From assembly GCA_947384775.1 (NCBI GenBank), contig CANDIF010000001.1, positions 185,976 through 249,975 on the forward strand: DNA of 64,000 nt. The letters run 5' to 3'. Numbering within the stretch: the stretch's first letter is position 1; the number at the start of each line of letters is the position of its first letter. Shown in pieces: positions 9,543 to 18,115 of the stretch. The notes beneath the pieces were generated by a model that worked only from the letters and a program-made list of their open reading frames with translations, made no database searches and was not told the DNA's origin. A program made the translations under genes and the position numbers. The stretch comes from an uncultured Clostridium sp. (GTDB lineage Bacteria > Bacillota > Clostridia > TANB77 > CAG-508).

Positions 9543-11276
9543 TATTTAACACCTACTTTCTCATAGGTATTTAATTCATTGTAAAATTCGTTTTTCTCAA
9601 TTAGTTCTTTATGTGTTCCAATATCTATTATCTTTCCATCCACTAAAACAATTATTTTATCCATCTCTTCCATAATGCCGATTTTATTTGAAATAACTAT
9701 AAGTATATTATCTCCTGCTTGTTCTTTAATTTTTTTAATTACACTTTTTTCCGTTTCAGAATCTAATGCTGATAGTGTATCATCAAATATATTAACACTT
9801 CTAATATTTAACAAGTTTCTTGCTATTTGTATTCTTTGTTTTTGTCCTCCTGATATTTTAATTCCATTTTCACCAATTTTTGTTTCATATCCATCTTGCA
9901 TTGTTTCTATATCTTCTAGCAGATTGGCTTTTTGACTTACTTTTTCTATATCGTTATTTGTATTTTTATTTGTAATATCAATATTATTCTTTATTGTATC
10001 ATCTATAATAATATTTTTTTGCATAGCATATCCAATATTTTCAAATATACTGTCTCTTGAATATTCGTTTATATCAATTCCATTAATATATATTTGATTA
10101 TCTTGTACTTCATAGAAACCTGCTATGATATTCATAAGTGTTGTTTTTCCACTTCCTACTTTTCCAATAATCCCAATCTTTTCTCCTTTATTTATAGTAA
10201 AACTCACATTATCTAATGCTAATTTAGCATTCTGTTCATATCTGTAAAAAAGATTTTTAATTTCTATTCTATCAACTTTTTCTAATTTCTTTCCTTCTTT
10301 TTTATAAGTATCTAGTCCAAAAAAATAATTATATCTTCTACTCGCTATTTTAAAATTTGATATTCCTGTAAGTAACGGTTCTATTGAATTTACAATTTCT
10401 GCTACTGCAAGTGTAATGCAAGAAATATAGGCTGTTAATTCTCCTATGGTTAATAATTGTTTGTTAATTAAAATCATTCCGAATTGTAAATCCTATTGAA
10501 TAGCACATTGCATATAACATATTTGCTACCATATCTATTTTATAGATTACTTTATCTACATTTGTATCTGAGATATAAGTCGCTTCATTTATTTTGTCAA
10601 AATTTTTCCTTTGGTTTTCTTGTTCATTATATAGTTTTATTAAATTAAATCCTGATGTATTTTGTTCTATATTTTTTGACAAGTTGATATATACTTTTCT
10701 CTCTTCTTCTAATACTTTTTCTTGCTTTTTGTAAAGTTTATATAAAAAGTATATTGTAACTAGGAAAATTGGCATTATGGCAAGCATTAAAATTATATTG
10801 ATGTTTTTTCCTATAACAGCTAGTCCAATAATAGGTGATATAATTAATCTTGATATATTAAAAAATGCATTTCCCAAAAACTTTCTTATTGATAATATTT
10901 CTTTAGATAAGTATGCAAGGAATACACCTTTATCTTCTTTATCATAATACTCTGGTTTTACTGACTGTAAATGTTCTATTACTTTACTTCGTAAATATGT
11001 ATCTGATATTCTAGCTCGAGTAAAAAACAATATCCTATATGCAATTCTTGGAATAATCATTATTATAGAATAAAATATTAGGCTATATACTTCTTGCATT
11101 ATGACGTCTTTACTTACATTACCTTGAAACAATAAATCTAATATATTTCCTATAATGCTTGGTATCTTATATAAAATATATATAACAATTGCATGAAATA
11201 CCATTCCTAAGATATAAATCGGAAAAGTTCTCTTTAATTCATCTATAAAAATTTTATTATTTTTGTTCCTTTTCAT
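9542..11276 (-). CDS. ABC exporter half-transporter A (TMD+NBD), needs +1 recoding at CGG
   Basis: First gene of the exporter pair, 577 residues if one base is skipped at 10481. Residues 1-265 are the first four to five TM helices, ending YSIGFTI before CGG at 10479-10481; the unshifted frame stops five codons later. After the shift the sequence continues GMILINKQLLTIGELTAY, exactly the last TM hairpin of this family, then Walker A GKVGSGKTT, signature ISGGQKQRIQIARNL and Walker B VNIFDDTLSALD. Walker B has Asp in place of the catalytic Glu and the H-loop His is Asn (VISNKIG), so this NBD is the degenerate half of a heterodimer. Substrate unknown. Confidence 0.88.
10478..10481 (-). other. +1 recoding site (C-GGA) in ABC half-transporter A
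   Basis: Minus-strand phase is ACA-ATT-CGG-AAT, with a stop five codons after CGG. Skipping the C gives ATT-(C)-GGA-ATG-ATT and enters the frame that encodes the last TM hairpin and NBD. An ATG lies right after the GGA, so internal initiation is a competing idea, but no Shine-Dalgarno precedes it and the TM topology would be broken. Confidence 0.83.
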
Positions 11277-11317
11277 TTTTTCCTCTCATTAGTACAAACA
11301 TTTATATTGTTTATAAA

Positions 11318-11908
11318 TTATTTATTTGTTAAAATTCCTATGTAATCATATATTTCATTCCAGTTTTTCAAATCAATTATATCTTTATTTTTACTAATTT
11401 CATCGCTAATTCTTATTACTTTTATTCCTTTTGTTAAAACATCTAAGCAATTATTTAATTGGTCATCTATAAATAAGTCAACGTTTTCATTCTTACATAC
11501 TGTTCCTTTTTCTCTAGCATTTACTATTATCTTATCATATTCTATATTATTTTTATCTAACCAATTCTTGCTTAAAAGATATGGATTATCATGGAATTCA
11601 TTATCTCTTGCTGTTATTATAATTATTTTATGTCCATCACTTCTTAGCTTTTTTATTGTTTCTACTGCATTTTTTCTTGGTTTTGCTCTATTTGTAATTT
11701 CTTCTTGAATGTTCTTTAAAAAATATTTTAACTCTTCATAAGTAAATTGAAATTTATCTATATATGCACTTCCATCGTTATTTATATCTTCTATATCTTC
11801 AGTATTTCTAATATTTTTACCTAGTTTTATTGCATACTTGTGTACTGCAATGTCCAGTTCTTCTTTAATTTCTGTTATTGTATTATCTATATCAATGCCT
11901 ATATTCAT
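11318..11908 (-). CDS. 5'-nucleotidase/HAD-like phosphatase (NT5C/YqfW type)
   Basis: A 196-residue HAD-fold protein opening MNIGIDIDNTIT, the DxD nucleophile motif of the 5'(3')-deoxyribonucleotidase group. Motif II lies in IIIITARDNE, the motif III lysine region around NAREKGTVCK, and motif IV in NVDLFIDDQLNNC with paired Asp. A paralogue of the same type is at 60616-61191. It may dephosphorylate a nucleotide or another metabolite. It opens the first leftward gene run; a GC-richer island lies upstream. Confidence 0.82.
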   Translation of the reverse strand: MNIGIDIDNTITEIKEELDIAVHKYAIKLGKNIRNTEDIEDINNDGSAYIDKFQFTYEELKYFLKNIQEEITNRAKPRKNAVETIKKLRSDGHKIIIITARDNEFHDNPYLLSKNWLDKNNIEYDKIIVNAREKGTVCKNENVDLFIDDQLNNCLDVLTKGIKVIRISDEISKNKDIIDLKNWNEIYDYIGILTNK

Positions 11909-12054
11909 GTTTTCCTTCTTTCTTTATATCATTAGTATTTTTGTTTGATAAAAAATACTTTATTGCAAAAGTAATAATGTTTTAATCTATCTATTTATAA
12001 TCTTTAACTAACTGCACAGCAAATTCATTATTGTTAAAAAATCAAGCAATGTTG

Positions 12055-12083
12055 TTGACATAATATGGTAAGTATAGTATAAT
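12055..12083 (+). promoter_or_regulatory. Consensus sigma-A promoter
   Basis: TTGACA (12055-12060), exactly 17 bases, then TATAAT (12078-12083): both hexamers are perfect. It drives the GC-rich short gene that starts at 12138. It is the best match to consensus that I saw in the window. Confidence 0.88.
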
Positions 12084-12137
12084 ATTTATGTAGTTTCCTT
12101 TTCGGAACTGCACACCATATTTGAGGAGGAATTTTTT

Positions 12138-12245
12138 ATGACCCGAATGCGAAGCAACACCACCAATCATCTTTCTGATCATGACAGTATGTGCAACGGC
12201 GGCTGCGGCCAGGCCATCGGCGCCAACGGGCGGCGGCTCGAGTAA
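12138..12245 (+). CDS. GC-rich 35-residue peptide gene with tandem CGG codons
   Basis: A small open frame after a strong TTGAGGAGG ribosome site and consensus promoter, closed by a perfect hairpin terminator, so it is a complete transcription unit. The peptide is hydrophilic with a CNGGCG cysteine/glycine patch; I do not recognise it. Base use is strikingly unlike the neighbours: many GGC, GCC, AAC and ACC codons in an otherwise AT-rich genome. Codons 32 and 33 are CGG CGG, just before CTC GAG TAA. If CGG provokes a +1 shift here as it appears to elsewhere, the product would continue GGSSNPSAP and read through the hairpin to a TAA at about 12330. It may be a peptide, a leader or a small RNA. 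Confidence 0.5.
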   Translation: MTRMRSNTTNHLSDHDSMCNGGCGQAIGANGRRLE

Positions 12246-12269
12246 TCCGAGCGCACCGGCAATTCCCCT

Positions 12270-12303
12270 GAGGGCAACGGTTATACCGTTGCCCTCCGTT
12301 TAT
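12270..12303 (+). terminator. Perfect 11-bp hairpin terminator
   Basis: GAGGGCAACGG, loop TTATA, CCGTTGCCCTC, then CGTTTATTATT. The stem is GC-rich and has no mismatch. It ends the small gene at 12138. Confidence 0.8.
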
Positions 12304-12365
12304 TATTATCTATTAAATATTTCCTCTTAATTACTTTTCTCTTTACTCATAATTACTAAAACATT

Positions 12366-12812
12366 TTATTTTCTTTGTTCGATAAATTCTTTAATAATAT
12401 AATTTTGCCATTCCCTACACATTTTTCCTACATACTCTTCTGGTGTTACCCATAATACAGTATGGTCTTTTTCAATTGGTTCTGCTATTTTTTTATCAAA
12501 TTCTGCAATATATACACTTGCAATTACTTCTATATACCCTTTATCTTCTGAAAATATATAAGAACCAACTTCTTCAAATTCCTTAATGTTTTTTATTAAA
12601 TAGCCTGATTCTTCAATCATTTCTCTTTTTAATGCATCTAATTTTGTTTCTCCTTTTTCTATTCCGCCACCTAAATAGAAGTAATCTTTTCCATCAGTTA
12701 CAATTCCTATTTTATCATCATTTTTATTTATAATAATCGCATATGCCCCAGGTCTTTTTATATATTCTATATTTTTTTCTTTATTACCTATGTATTTCAT
12801 TTTATTTTCCAC
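12366..12812 (-). CDS. NUDIX hydrolase
   Basis: A 148-residue NUDIX-fold pyrophosphohydrolase. The Nudix box is visible as GGGIEKGETKLDALKREMIE plus ESGY (about residues 47-70), matching GX5EX7REUXEEXGU with the metal-binding glutamates. The N-terminus PGAYAIIINKNDDKIGIV is the usual first strand pair. Such enzymes clean up nucleotide diphosphates or related compounds. It is the last gene of the second leftward run, 22 bases after an alpha/beta hydrolase. A second NUDIX gene lies at 15277-15852. Confidence 0.88.
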   Translation of the reverse strand: MENKMKYIGNKEKNIEYIKRPGAYAIIINKNDDKIGIVTDGKDYFYLGGGIEKGETKLDALKREMIEESGYLIKNIKEFEEVGSYIFSEDKGYIEVIASVYIAEFDKKIAEPIEKDHTVLWVTPEEYVGKMCREWQNYIIKEFIEQRK

Positions 12813-12834
12813 CTATATTTATTATTTGTTTTAT

Positions 12835-13386
12835 TTATAAATAACTTACTATATCTTCAAATGTGTCATATCCGCTTTCAGCATTTATATGTCCTGCTCT
12901 TGGTATTAAAATTTGCTGTGTTGCAACTGTATCTGCAAATTCTTTTTCAACTTCATATTTTACATATGGGTCATTGTCTGAATAGAAGCAAATTATTTCA
13001 TTTGAGTATTGTTTTACATCTTTTAAGTTGTCAAAATACATTGTTCTATTTACTGTATCAAATTTTTCATTTATTCCAAAATAATTGTTAAATCCACATA
13101 CAAATATTAATTTCTTAACTTTCACTTTGTTTTCAGTTAAAAATTTTGATATAAATGCTGGTGCAATACTATGACCTATTATAGTTGTGTTTTCATTAAT
13201 TAATCCTAAATCTAAATAGTATTTAAGTAGCTTACTCCAATTATCATAATTTTGATATTTTACTCCTACTGGAAAGCTTGGTACATATACTTCTTTTTCT
13301 TCATTTTGTATAAAATCATGCAACCAACTAAACCAATTTTCGAATGGGCTACCAAATGACCCATGTATTATAAAATAATTTTTCAT
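12835..13386 (-). CDS. RBBP9/YdeN-type alpha/beta hydrolase
   Basis: A serine hydrolase-like protein of about 183 residues. YFIIHGSFGSPFENWF is the oxyanion loop, TTIIGHSIAP (GxSxx) the nucleophile elbow with Ser, FYSDNDPYV the acidic strand and RAGHINAESGY the catalytic His region, as in the RBBP9/YdeN family. I start at the ATG at 13386, preceded by AGGAGGAAAAAA; the upstream in-frame ATG at 13404 lies before that ribosome site and overlaps the preceding gene. Substrate unknown. Coupled to the metallo-beta-lactamase gene upstream. Confidence 0.85.
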   Translation of the reverse strand: MKNYFIIHGSFGSPFENWFSWLHDFIQNEEKEVYVPSFPVGVKYQNYDNWSKLLKYYLDLGLINENTTIIGHSIAPAFISKFLTENKVKVKKLIFVCGFNNYFGINEKFDTVNRTMYFDNLKDVKQYSNEIICFYSDNDPYVKYEVEKEFADTVATQQILIPRAGHINAESGYDTFEDIVSYL

Positions 13387-13396
13387 TTTTTTCCTC

Positions 13397-14053
13397 CTAT
13401 TCAATTTCTATACTTTCATCATTTTCTAAAATTTCATATTCTATTTCATACTTATCAAACATTTCTTTTATAAATTCAAAATTTGGTGGAAATGCTGGAT
13501 TATCCATATGAATTGGAATTGTTAATGTTGCTCCAACTTCTTTTGAATATAAAGCTGCTTCAAATGCTGACATTGTTAAACCATATCCAGTTACTGGTAC
13601 ACACAATATATCTGCTTTGTAATCATTTTTAAAACAAATTGTATCACTTGTTGTATATAGTCTGTTTTCTCCATCATCAATGATATATCCTACATTTTCG
13701 TTTATTTCTTTATCTCCTTTTAGTAAAGGTTGATATCCATGAACTGCATGAACTACTTCTATTTTTATATCATCTAATTTTAAAATGTCATTTTCTTTAA
13801 CAATACTTATTTTCAAACTTTGATTTGCCTCTTGAACCTCTTTTGTTGAATAAATTGTTATGTTATTATTTAACTTTTCTAATATTTCTGTATTACAATG
13901 GTCTGAATGCTTATGTGTTATTAGTATTATATCTGCACTATTCCAGATATCAAAATATTCTTCTTTATACTTTAATGTTCCCGGATCTACTAATATCTTT
14001 TTTCCTTTTGTTTCAATCAGCAAGCATGATTGTGGAAATTTTGTAATCTTCAT
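13397..14053 (-). CDS. Metallo-beta-lactamase-fold hydrolase (UlaG-like)
   Basis: A 218-residue MBL-fold hydrolase of the UlaG/YtkL-like class. Opening CLLIETKGKKILVDPGTL and the zinc motif ILITHKHSDHCN (HxHxDH) are clear; further ligands are in VVHAVHGYQP, TTSDTI and IPIHMDNPAF. Proteins of this kind hydrolyse lactones or phosphodiesters. It lies between a GNAT and an alpha/beta hydrolase with short gaps. The sequence does not reveal the substrate. Confidence 0.85.
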   Translation of the reverse strand: MKITKFPQSCLLIETKGKKILVDPGTLKYKEEYFDIWNSADIILITHKHSDHCNTEILEKLNNNITIYSTKEVQEANQSLKISIVKENDILKLDDIKIEVVHAVHGYQPLLKGDKEINENVGYIIDDGENRLYTTSDTICFKNDYKADILCVPVTGYGLTMSAFEAALYSKEVGATLTIPIHMDNPAFPPNFEFIKEMFDKYEIEYEILENDESIEIE

Positions 14054-14072
14054 ATTATTCCTCCCCTTTACT

Positions 14073-14537
14073 TTATATTTCCATCATATATGTCATATCT
14101 TTTAGTTTCATTCCAAATTTCTCGTATACTTTTATTGCATTTTCATTTTTAGGATTAACTGTTAAGTACATATCTGTACAGTTATTCTCTTTTCCTAAAT
14201 TCTTAGCATATTCTAATAACTTAGTCCCTATTCCTTTTCCTCTGTATTTTTCATCTACACATAATGTATCTACTACTAAAAGTTTTCTATATCTTATAAA
14301 TGAATTATCTTTTTCCATGATATCTATAATTATATAACCTACTATTTCTTCACCTATTTTAGCAACATATATAGACTTTTTATCTAATAGTCCTTTTAAT
14401 CTTTCTTTTGATATTACTTCTTCTACATTTAGAAATAAATCTGGTCTCCAATTAAAATGAATTTTTTGTATCTGTCTTGCTAACTCATTTATTCTCTTCT
14501 GTTCCTTTATTTGGGGAACTTCTATTTTGATATCCAT
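14073..14537 (-). CDS. GNAT-family N-acetyltransferase
   Basis: A 154-residue acetyltransferase. VVDTLCVDEKYRGKGIGTKL is a textbook GNAT strand plus RxxGxG acetyl-CoA loop, and LTVNPKNENAIKVYEKFGM the matching C-terminal region. It is compact, with no extra domains. It follows a P-loop kinase-like gene and precedes the UlaG-like hydrolase in the leftward run. The acceptor may be an amino group on a small molecule, peptide or protein; it cannot be told from the sequence. Confidence 0.88.
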   Translation of the reverse strand: MDIKIEVPQIKEQKRINELARQIQKIHFNWRPDLFLNVEEVISKERLKGLLDKKSIYVAKIGEEIVGYIIIDIMEKDNSFIRYRKLLVVDTLCVDEKYRGKGIGTKLLEYAKNLGKENNCTDMYLTVNPKNENAIKVYEKFGMKLKDMTYMMEI

Positions 14538-14567
14538 ATTATTTTCCTTTCTTTAAGAATTCATAAC

Positions 14568-15284
14568 TTATCTTTCTTTTTCTTCACATTCGTCTATTAC
14601 AGGTTCGCTTCCTTTATCTGAGCTTAAAATTGCTGGTCTGCCTTTCCAAAGTGTTCTAAAATAATTAATTACTCCACTTGCATTACTTGTTGTTTTTATT
14701 TCACTAATATCTATGCCATTTTCCTCTGATATTACTTGGAACCATTCAAGAAGCTGCTCATCATTCATAAATGGAGCATTTATTATATATCTATAACCAA
14801 ATAAATTTGCTTTTTTTCTCCATAAAGCTTGTTTTCTATACCTTGCTTCCATTCTTTCTCTAATTTGCGCTTCGGTTCTTCCTCCTCGTTTTAATTCTTC
14901 TAAAAAATCCAAATCTGTTACATCTCTTTGCATATAAATAGGACAAATTCTACCTTCATATTCTCTACATAATCTAATTAATATTCCTTCATCACCTATT
15001 ATTACCACTGGCGATTTTCCCTGTTTAAATCCTATATCTATATCTTTTTTTGAAAAACCATATGCTACATTATTGTCTCCTACATATGTATAGTCCATAG
15101 ATTTAACCTCTTCTGTTACACAGCCTGGCTTAATTTCTATTGCATTTTCTTCGCCTTGTCTTAAAGCTCTGTCTGAATATTTTTTGATAATTGAAATATT
15201 ATCTCCATATGATTTCATTAATAATCTCATTAAATGAGTTTTCCCACATCCGCTATCTCCTGTTATTGTAATTAGTTTATTCAT
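14568..15284 (-). CDS. P-loop kinase-like ATPase (guanylate-kinase-like)
   Basis: A 238-residue P-loop NTPase. Walker A is GDSGCGKTHL near residue 9. A YSDRALRQGEEN segment followed by MDYTYVGDNNVAYGFSKKDI resembles the nucleotide-monophosphate binding part of guanylate kinases, and GRTEAQIRERMEARYRKQ resembles the arginine-rich lid. The last 40 residues are extra and lack a known motif. It may phosphorylate a nucleotide or be a regulatory relative. The ATG overlaps the end of the NUDIX gene by 8 bases, so it is coupled to it. Confidence 0.75.
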   Translation of the reverse strand: MNKLITITGDSGCGKTHLMRLLMKSYGDNISIIKKYSDRALRQGEENAIEIKPGCVTEEVKSMDYTYVGDNNVAYGFSKKDIDIGFKQGKSPVVIIGDEGILIRLCREYEGRICPIYMQRDVTDLDFLEELKRGGRTEAQIRERMEARYRKQALWRKKANLFGYRYIINAPFMNDEQLLEWFQVISEENGIDISEIKTTSNASGVINYFRTLWKGRPAILSSDKGSEPVIDECEEKER

Positions 15285-15852
15285 TAACTTGATTTCCTTT
15301 CAATCTATTATATATATATCTAAATAATTCTTTGAATTCCTCATCATGTAATAATAATCCTTCTACTCTATTCTCAACCATTTTTTCTAAGTCTTTATAA
15401 TAAATATACTTTACTTCTGATACTTCTTTATCTTCAAAAATATATTCTTCTACTTTCTTATTGCATTTTAATAAATATACATATTGAAATTCCATATTTC
15501 TAGGGTTCTTTGTACTTTTTATTGTTGCAATATAATTTAACTCTTTTTCAGTTGCTTCGACTCCCAATTCTTCTTTTAATTCTCTAATAGCACCTTCTGT
15601 TACATTCTCTCCTGCTCTTATATGACCTGCTCCAGAAATATCCCAACAATTTGGATGCGATTTTTTTGTTGAACTTCTTCTTTGTAACAATAATTCATTT
15701 TTATCATTTATTATCCATATATGTGCAGTTCTATGAAAATCACCTTCTTCATGGGCTTTTGTTTTCTCTTTTATTTCTTCAGTCGGATTATTGTTTTCAT
15801 CACATATATCAATATATTCCATACTTTTGCTCCTAATTTTATCATTTTTCAA
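15277..15852 (-). CDS. NUDIX hydrolase (isopentenyl-diphosphate isomerase-like group)
   Basis: A 191-residue NUDIX protein. The opening YIDICDENNNPTEEIK, then HRTAHIWIINDKNELLLQRR, and the box GENVTEGAIRELKEELG are typical of the YfcD/Idi-like NUDIX group. The invariant glutamates are present. It sits between the aldehyde dehydrogenase and the P-loop gene and overlaps both by a few bases, so the three are translationally coupled. True isomerase activity is not implied. Confidence 0.87.
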   Translation of the reverse strand: MKNDKIRSKSMEYIDICDENNNPTEEIKEKTKAHEEGDFHRTAHIWIINDKNELLLQRRSSTKKSHPNCWDISGAGHIRAGENVTEGAIRELKEELGVEATEKELNYIATIKSTKNPRNMEFQYVYLLKCNKKVEEYIFEDKEVSEVKYIYYKDLEKMVENRVEGLLLHDEEFKELFRYIYNRLKGNQVNE

Positions 15853-17203
15853 ATGTAATAACTTTTATATTGCATAATCCTCTTAAGCCCCATTTGCCTC
15901 GAGTTCTTCCTAATCCAGATTTTTTTACTCCTCCAAATGGATTATAAGGTGCAGAATATGCCAAATTATTCCATGCTACCATACCAGTTTTTAATTCTTT
16001 GCTTATTTTCTCAAAATTTTGTCTATTTGTTGTAAATACATATCCTCCTAAACCATAAATAGTATCATTTGCAAGTTCGATTGCTTCTTCTATCGTTTTG
16101 AATTTAACAACAGGTAATATTGGTCCAAATACTTCTTCTTTCCATACTTTCATGTCTTTTGTAATGTTAGTTAAAATAGTTGGCTCAAAATAGTTTCCTT
16201 TTAACTGTTTTCCCCCACAAATAACATTTGCACCTTTATTTTTAGCATCATTGAATTGTTCTAATAAGGTATTCATCTGTTTTTCATTTACAAGAGGTCC
16301 TATCTCTGTACTTCTATCAAGCGGTCCTCCAATTACTTGTGCTTCAGCAATCTTTTTAAGTTTGTTTACTACTTCATCAAATATATTTTCATGAACAATT
16401 AGTCTTTTTAATGCATGACATAATTGTCCGCTATTTGAAAATTTCTTTTTAAATATCCCTTGAATAACATCATCAATATTTGCGTCTTCACAAACAATTC
16501 CTGGTGCAGAACCTCCTAATTCCATAAGAATTGGTATCATTTTATCTGCTGCTACTTTATATAGATACTCTCCTGTCTTTGTATTTCCTGTAAAGCAAAT
16601 CATGTCAATATCTTGTTCTACTAAAAAGCTTCCTATTTCTTTTCCGCCAAATACAAATTGCCATACACCATCTGGTAGCTTTGTATTATTTAATATCTCT
16701 TCTAAAAATTTATAAAGAAGCGGTACATTTGGATCCGGTTTACTAATTACAATATTACCAACGATTAAGTTTTGAAATGCAACTGCACAACATAGTGAAA
16801 ATGGATAATTAAATGGTGAAATCGCAACAATTATACCTTTTGGCTCATAGAATACCTTTTGCATTTCTTTATCATTTTCAAATGTTACTTCTGTAGCAAT
16901 ACACTTTGCTGCATTTTCTAAGTCCCATTTCATAGTTTTTAACGTAGACTTTATCTCATTTTCTGATTGAGTAATTGGTTTTCCCATCTCTAATGACATT
17001 AAATTTGCAATTTCATCTGTATTTTTCTCAAATTTGTTATATATTTCTTCTAATATTTTAATCCTTTTATCAATATCTAAGTTAGACCATTCAGTTTGTA
17101 CAGACTTTGCTGAATTTACTTTTTCTATAACTTCTTCCTTTGTAGTTTCTTCAACTTCTCCTAATATTTCATTATTACTTGGGTTTATAGAAATTATTTT
17201 CAT
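15842..17203 (-). CDS. NAD(P)-dependent aldehyde dehydrogenase
   Basis: A 453-residue aldehyde dehydrogenase of the succinate-semialdehyde type. ISPFNYPFSL is the cofactor/catalytic Asn region, ISKPDPNVP holds the Lys that contacts NADP, CFTGNTKTG is the GxTxxG cofactor loop, LELGGSAPGIV carries the general-base Glu, and NSGQLCHALKR has the catalytic Cys. EEVFGPILPVV and NPFGGVKKSG are the C-terminal signatures. Full length for the family. It opens a tightly coupled set with NUDIX and P-loop genes. The aldehyde is not known. Confidence 0.92.
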   Translation of the reverse strand: MKIISINPSNNEILGEVEETTKEEVIEKVNSAKSVQTEWSNLDIDKRIKILEEIYNKFEKNTDEIANLMSLEMGKPITQSENEIKSTLKTMKWDLENAAKCIATEVTFENDKEMQKVFYEPKGIIVAISPFNYPFSLCCAVAFQNLIVGNIVISKPDPNVPLLYKFLEEILNNTKLPDGVWQFVFGGKEIGSFLVEQDIDMICFTGNTKTGEYLYKVAADKMIPILMELGGSAPGIVCEDANIDDVIQGIFKKKFSNSGQLCHALKRLIVHENIFDEVVNKLKKIAEAQVIGGPLDRSTEIGPLVNEKQMNTLLEQFNDAKNKGANVICGGKQLKGNYFEPTILTNITKDMKVWKEEVFGPILPVVKFKTIEEAIELANDTIYGLGGYVFTTNRQNFEKISKELKTGMVAWNNLAYSAPYNPFGGVKKSGLGRTRGKWGLRGLCNIKVITFEK

Positions 17204-17264
17204 GTACTTACACCTCTTTATATAAATTTATTGAGCATTTATCTTTTTCATTTTTCATATTTTC

Positions 17265-18071
17265 CTATAAAATTATTTTTTCAAGATCATTTGGAACATA
17301 TACATTCCCCTCAAAATTTTCTTTAGCTTCTTTTATATAATAGCTTTTTCTATCTTTTCCTAAATTCTCTTGTGTGTGCCATAATACTAAATTTTTTGCA
17401 CCTATATTTTGTGCCTTCATACTTGCAGATTTTACTGTATCATGATTCTTCTGTCTTGGTTTATATTTATCTGCTTCAGTTTCTAAACAAAATGCTTCAT
17501 GTAATAAATAATCCACGTTTCTTACATCATTGTATAATTTTTCATCTAATGGTTCATCTCCTAAAAAGGCAAGTGTTTTTCCATTATTTAATGTTGTTTT
17601 AAATCCGTATTGTTTATCACTTTTTGAAATAATATCTAAGAATTCTAATTCATAATTCAAAATTTTAACTCTTTCATGATTATTTACAATATTAATAAAT
17701 ATTCTTTTATCTATAAATTGTTGTTGGCTCTTTCTTAACAAAGTATGTATTTGTTCTCTTATAATTTTTGCTACTTCATCATGACAATAAATATTTAGAT
17801 TCCCTTCATAAGTGCCTTTTTGCATTGATAAATCTACAAATCTATATATCCATAACATCCCAAATAGGTGATCAATATGTTTATGTGATATAAATATATT
17901 ATGAACTTTAGTTAAATCTATATTTGCTTTTTTAAATTGTCCTAATATTCTATTTCCACCACCTGTATCTACTAACAAATATTCTTTATTACTATCTTCT
18001 AATATAAAACAAGTATTAAAATTTTCTATGACACTTGCTGTTCCTGTTCCTAAAACTATAATTTTTTCCAT
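17265..18071 (-). CDS. Metallo-beta-lactamase-fold protein (RNase Z-like)
   Basis: A 268-residue MBL-fold hydrolase. LGTGTASVIENFNTC at the start, LLVDTGGG, and the zinc motif IFISHKHIDHLFGMLW (HxHxDH) match RNase Z-like proteins; later ligands are in FLGDEP, LLHEAF and VLWHTQENLG. Homology to tRNase Z is at fold level, and the substrate could be a small metabolite. It is preceded by an SDR gene and followed by the aldehyde dehydrogenase in the leftward run. Confidence 0.82.
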   Translation of the reverse strand: MEKIIVLGTGTASVIENFNTCFILEDSNKEYLLVDTGGGNRILGQFKKANIDLTKVHNIFISHKHIDHLFGMLWIYRFVDLSMQKGTYEGNLNIYCHDEVAKIIREQIHTLLRKSQQQFIDKRIFINIVNNHERVKILNYELEFLDIISKSDKQYGFKTTLNNGKTLAFLGDEPLDEKLYNDVRNVDYLLHEAFCLETEADKYKPRQKNHDTVKSASMKAQNIGAKNLVLWHTQENLGKDRKSYYIKEAKENFEGNVYVPNDLEKIIL

Positions 18072-18115
18072 TTAATTTTTATCTCCCTCAATTAACTGCT
18101 TTTATTTTTTCTTCT

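Noticed and set aside
10464-10477. Internal start at the ATG right after the CGG in ABC half-transporter A
   Set aside because: No Shine-Dalgarno precedes it, and starting there would leave only one TM hairpin before the NBD.
12138-12330. The 12.1 kb unit as a tRNA or known riboswitch
   Set aside because: No cloverleaf, no known aptamer core, and nothing downstream on the plus strand that it could control.
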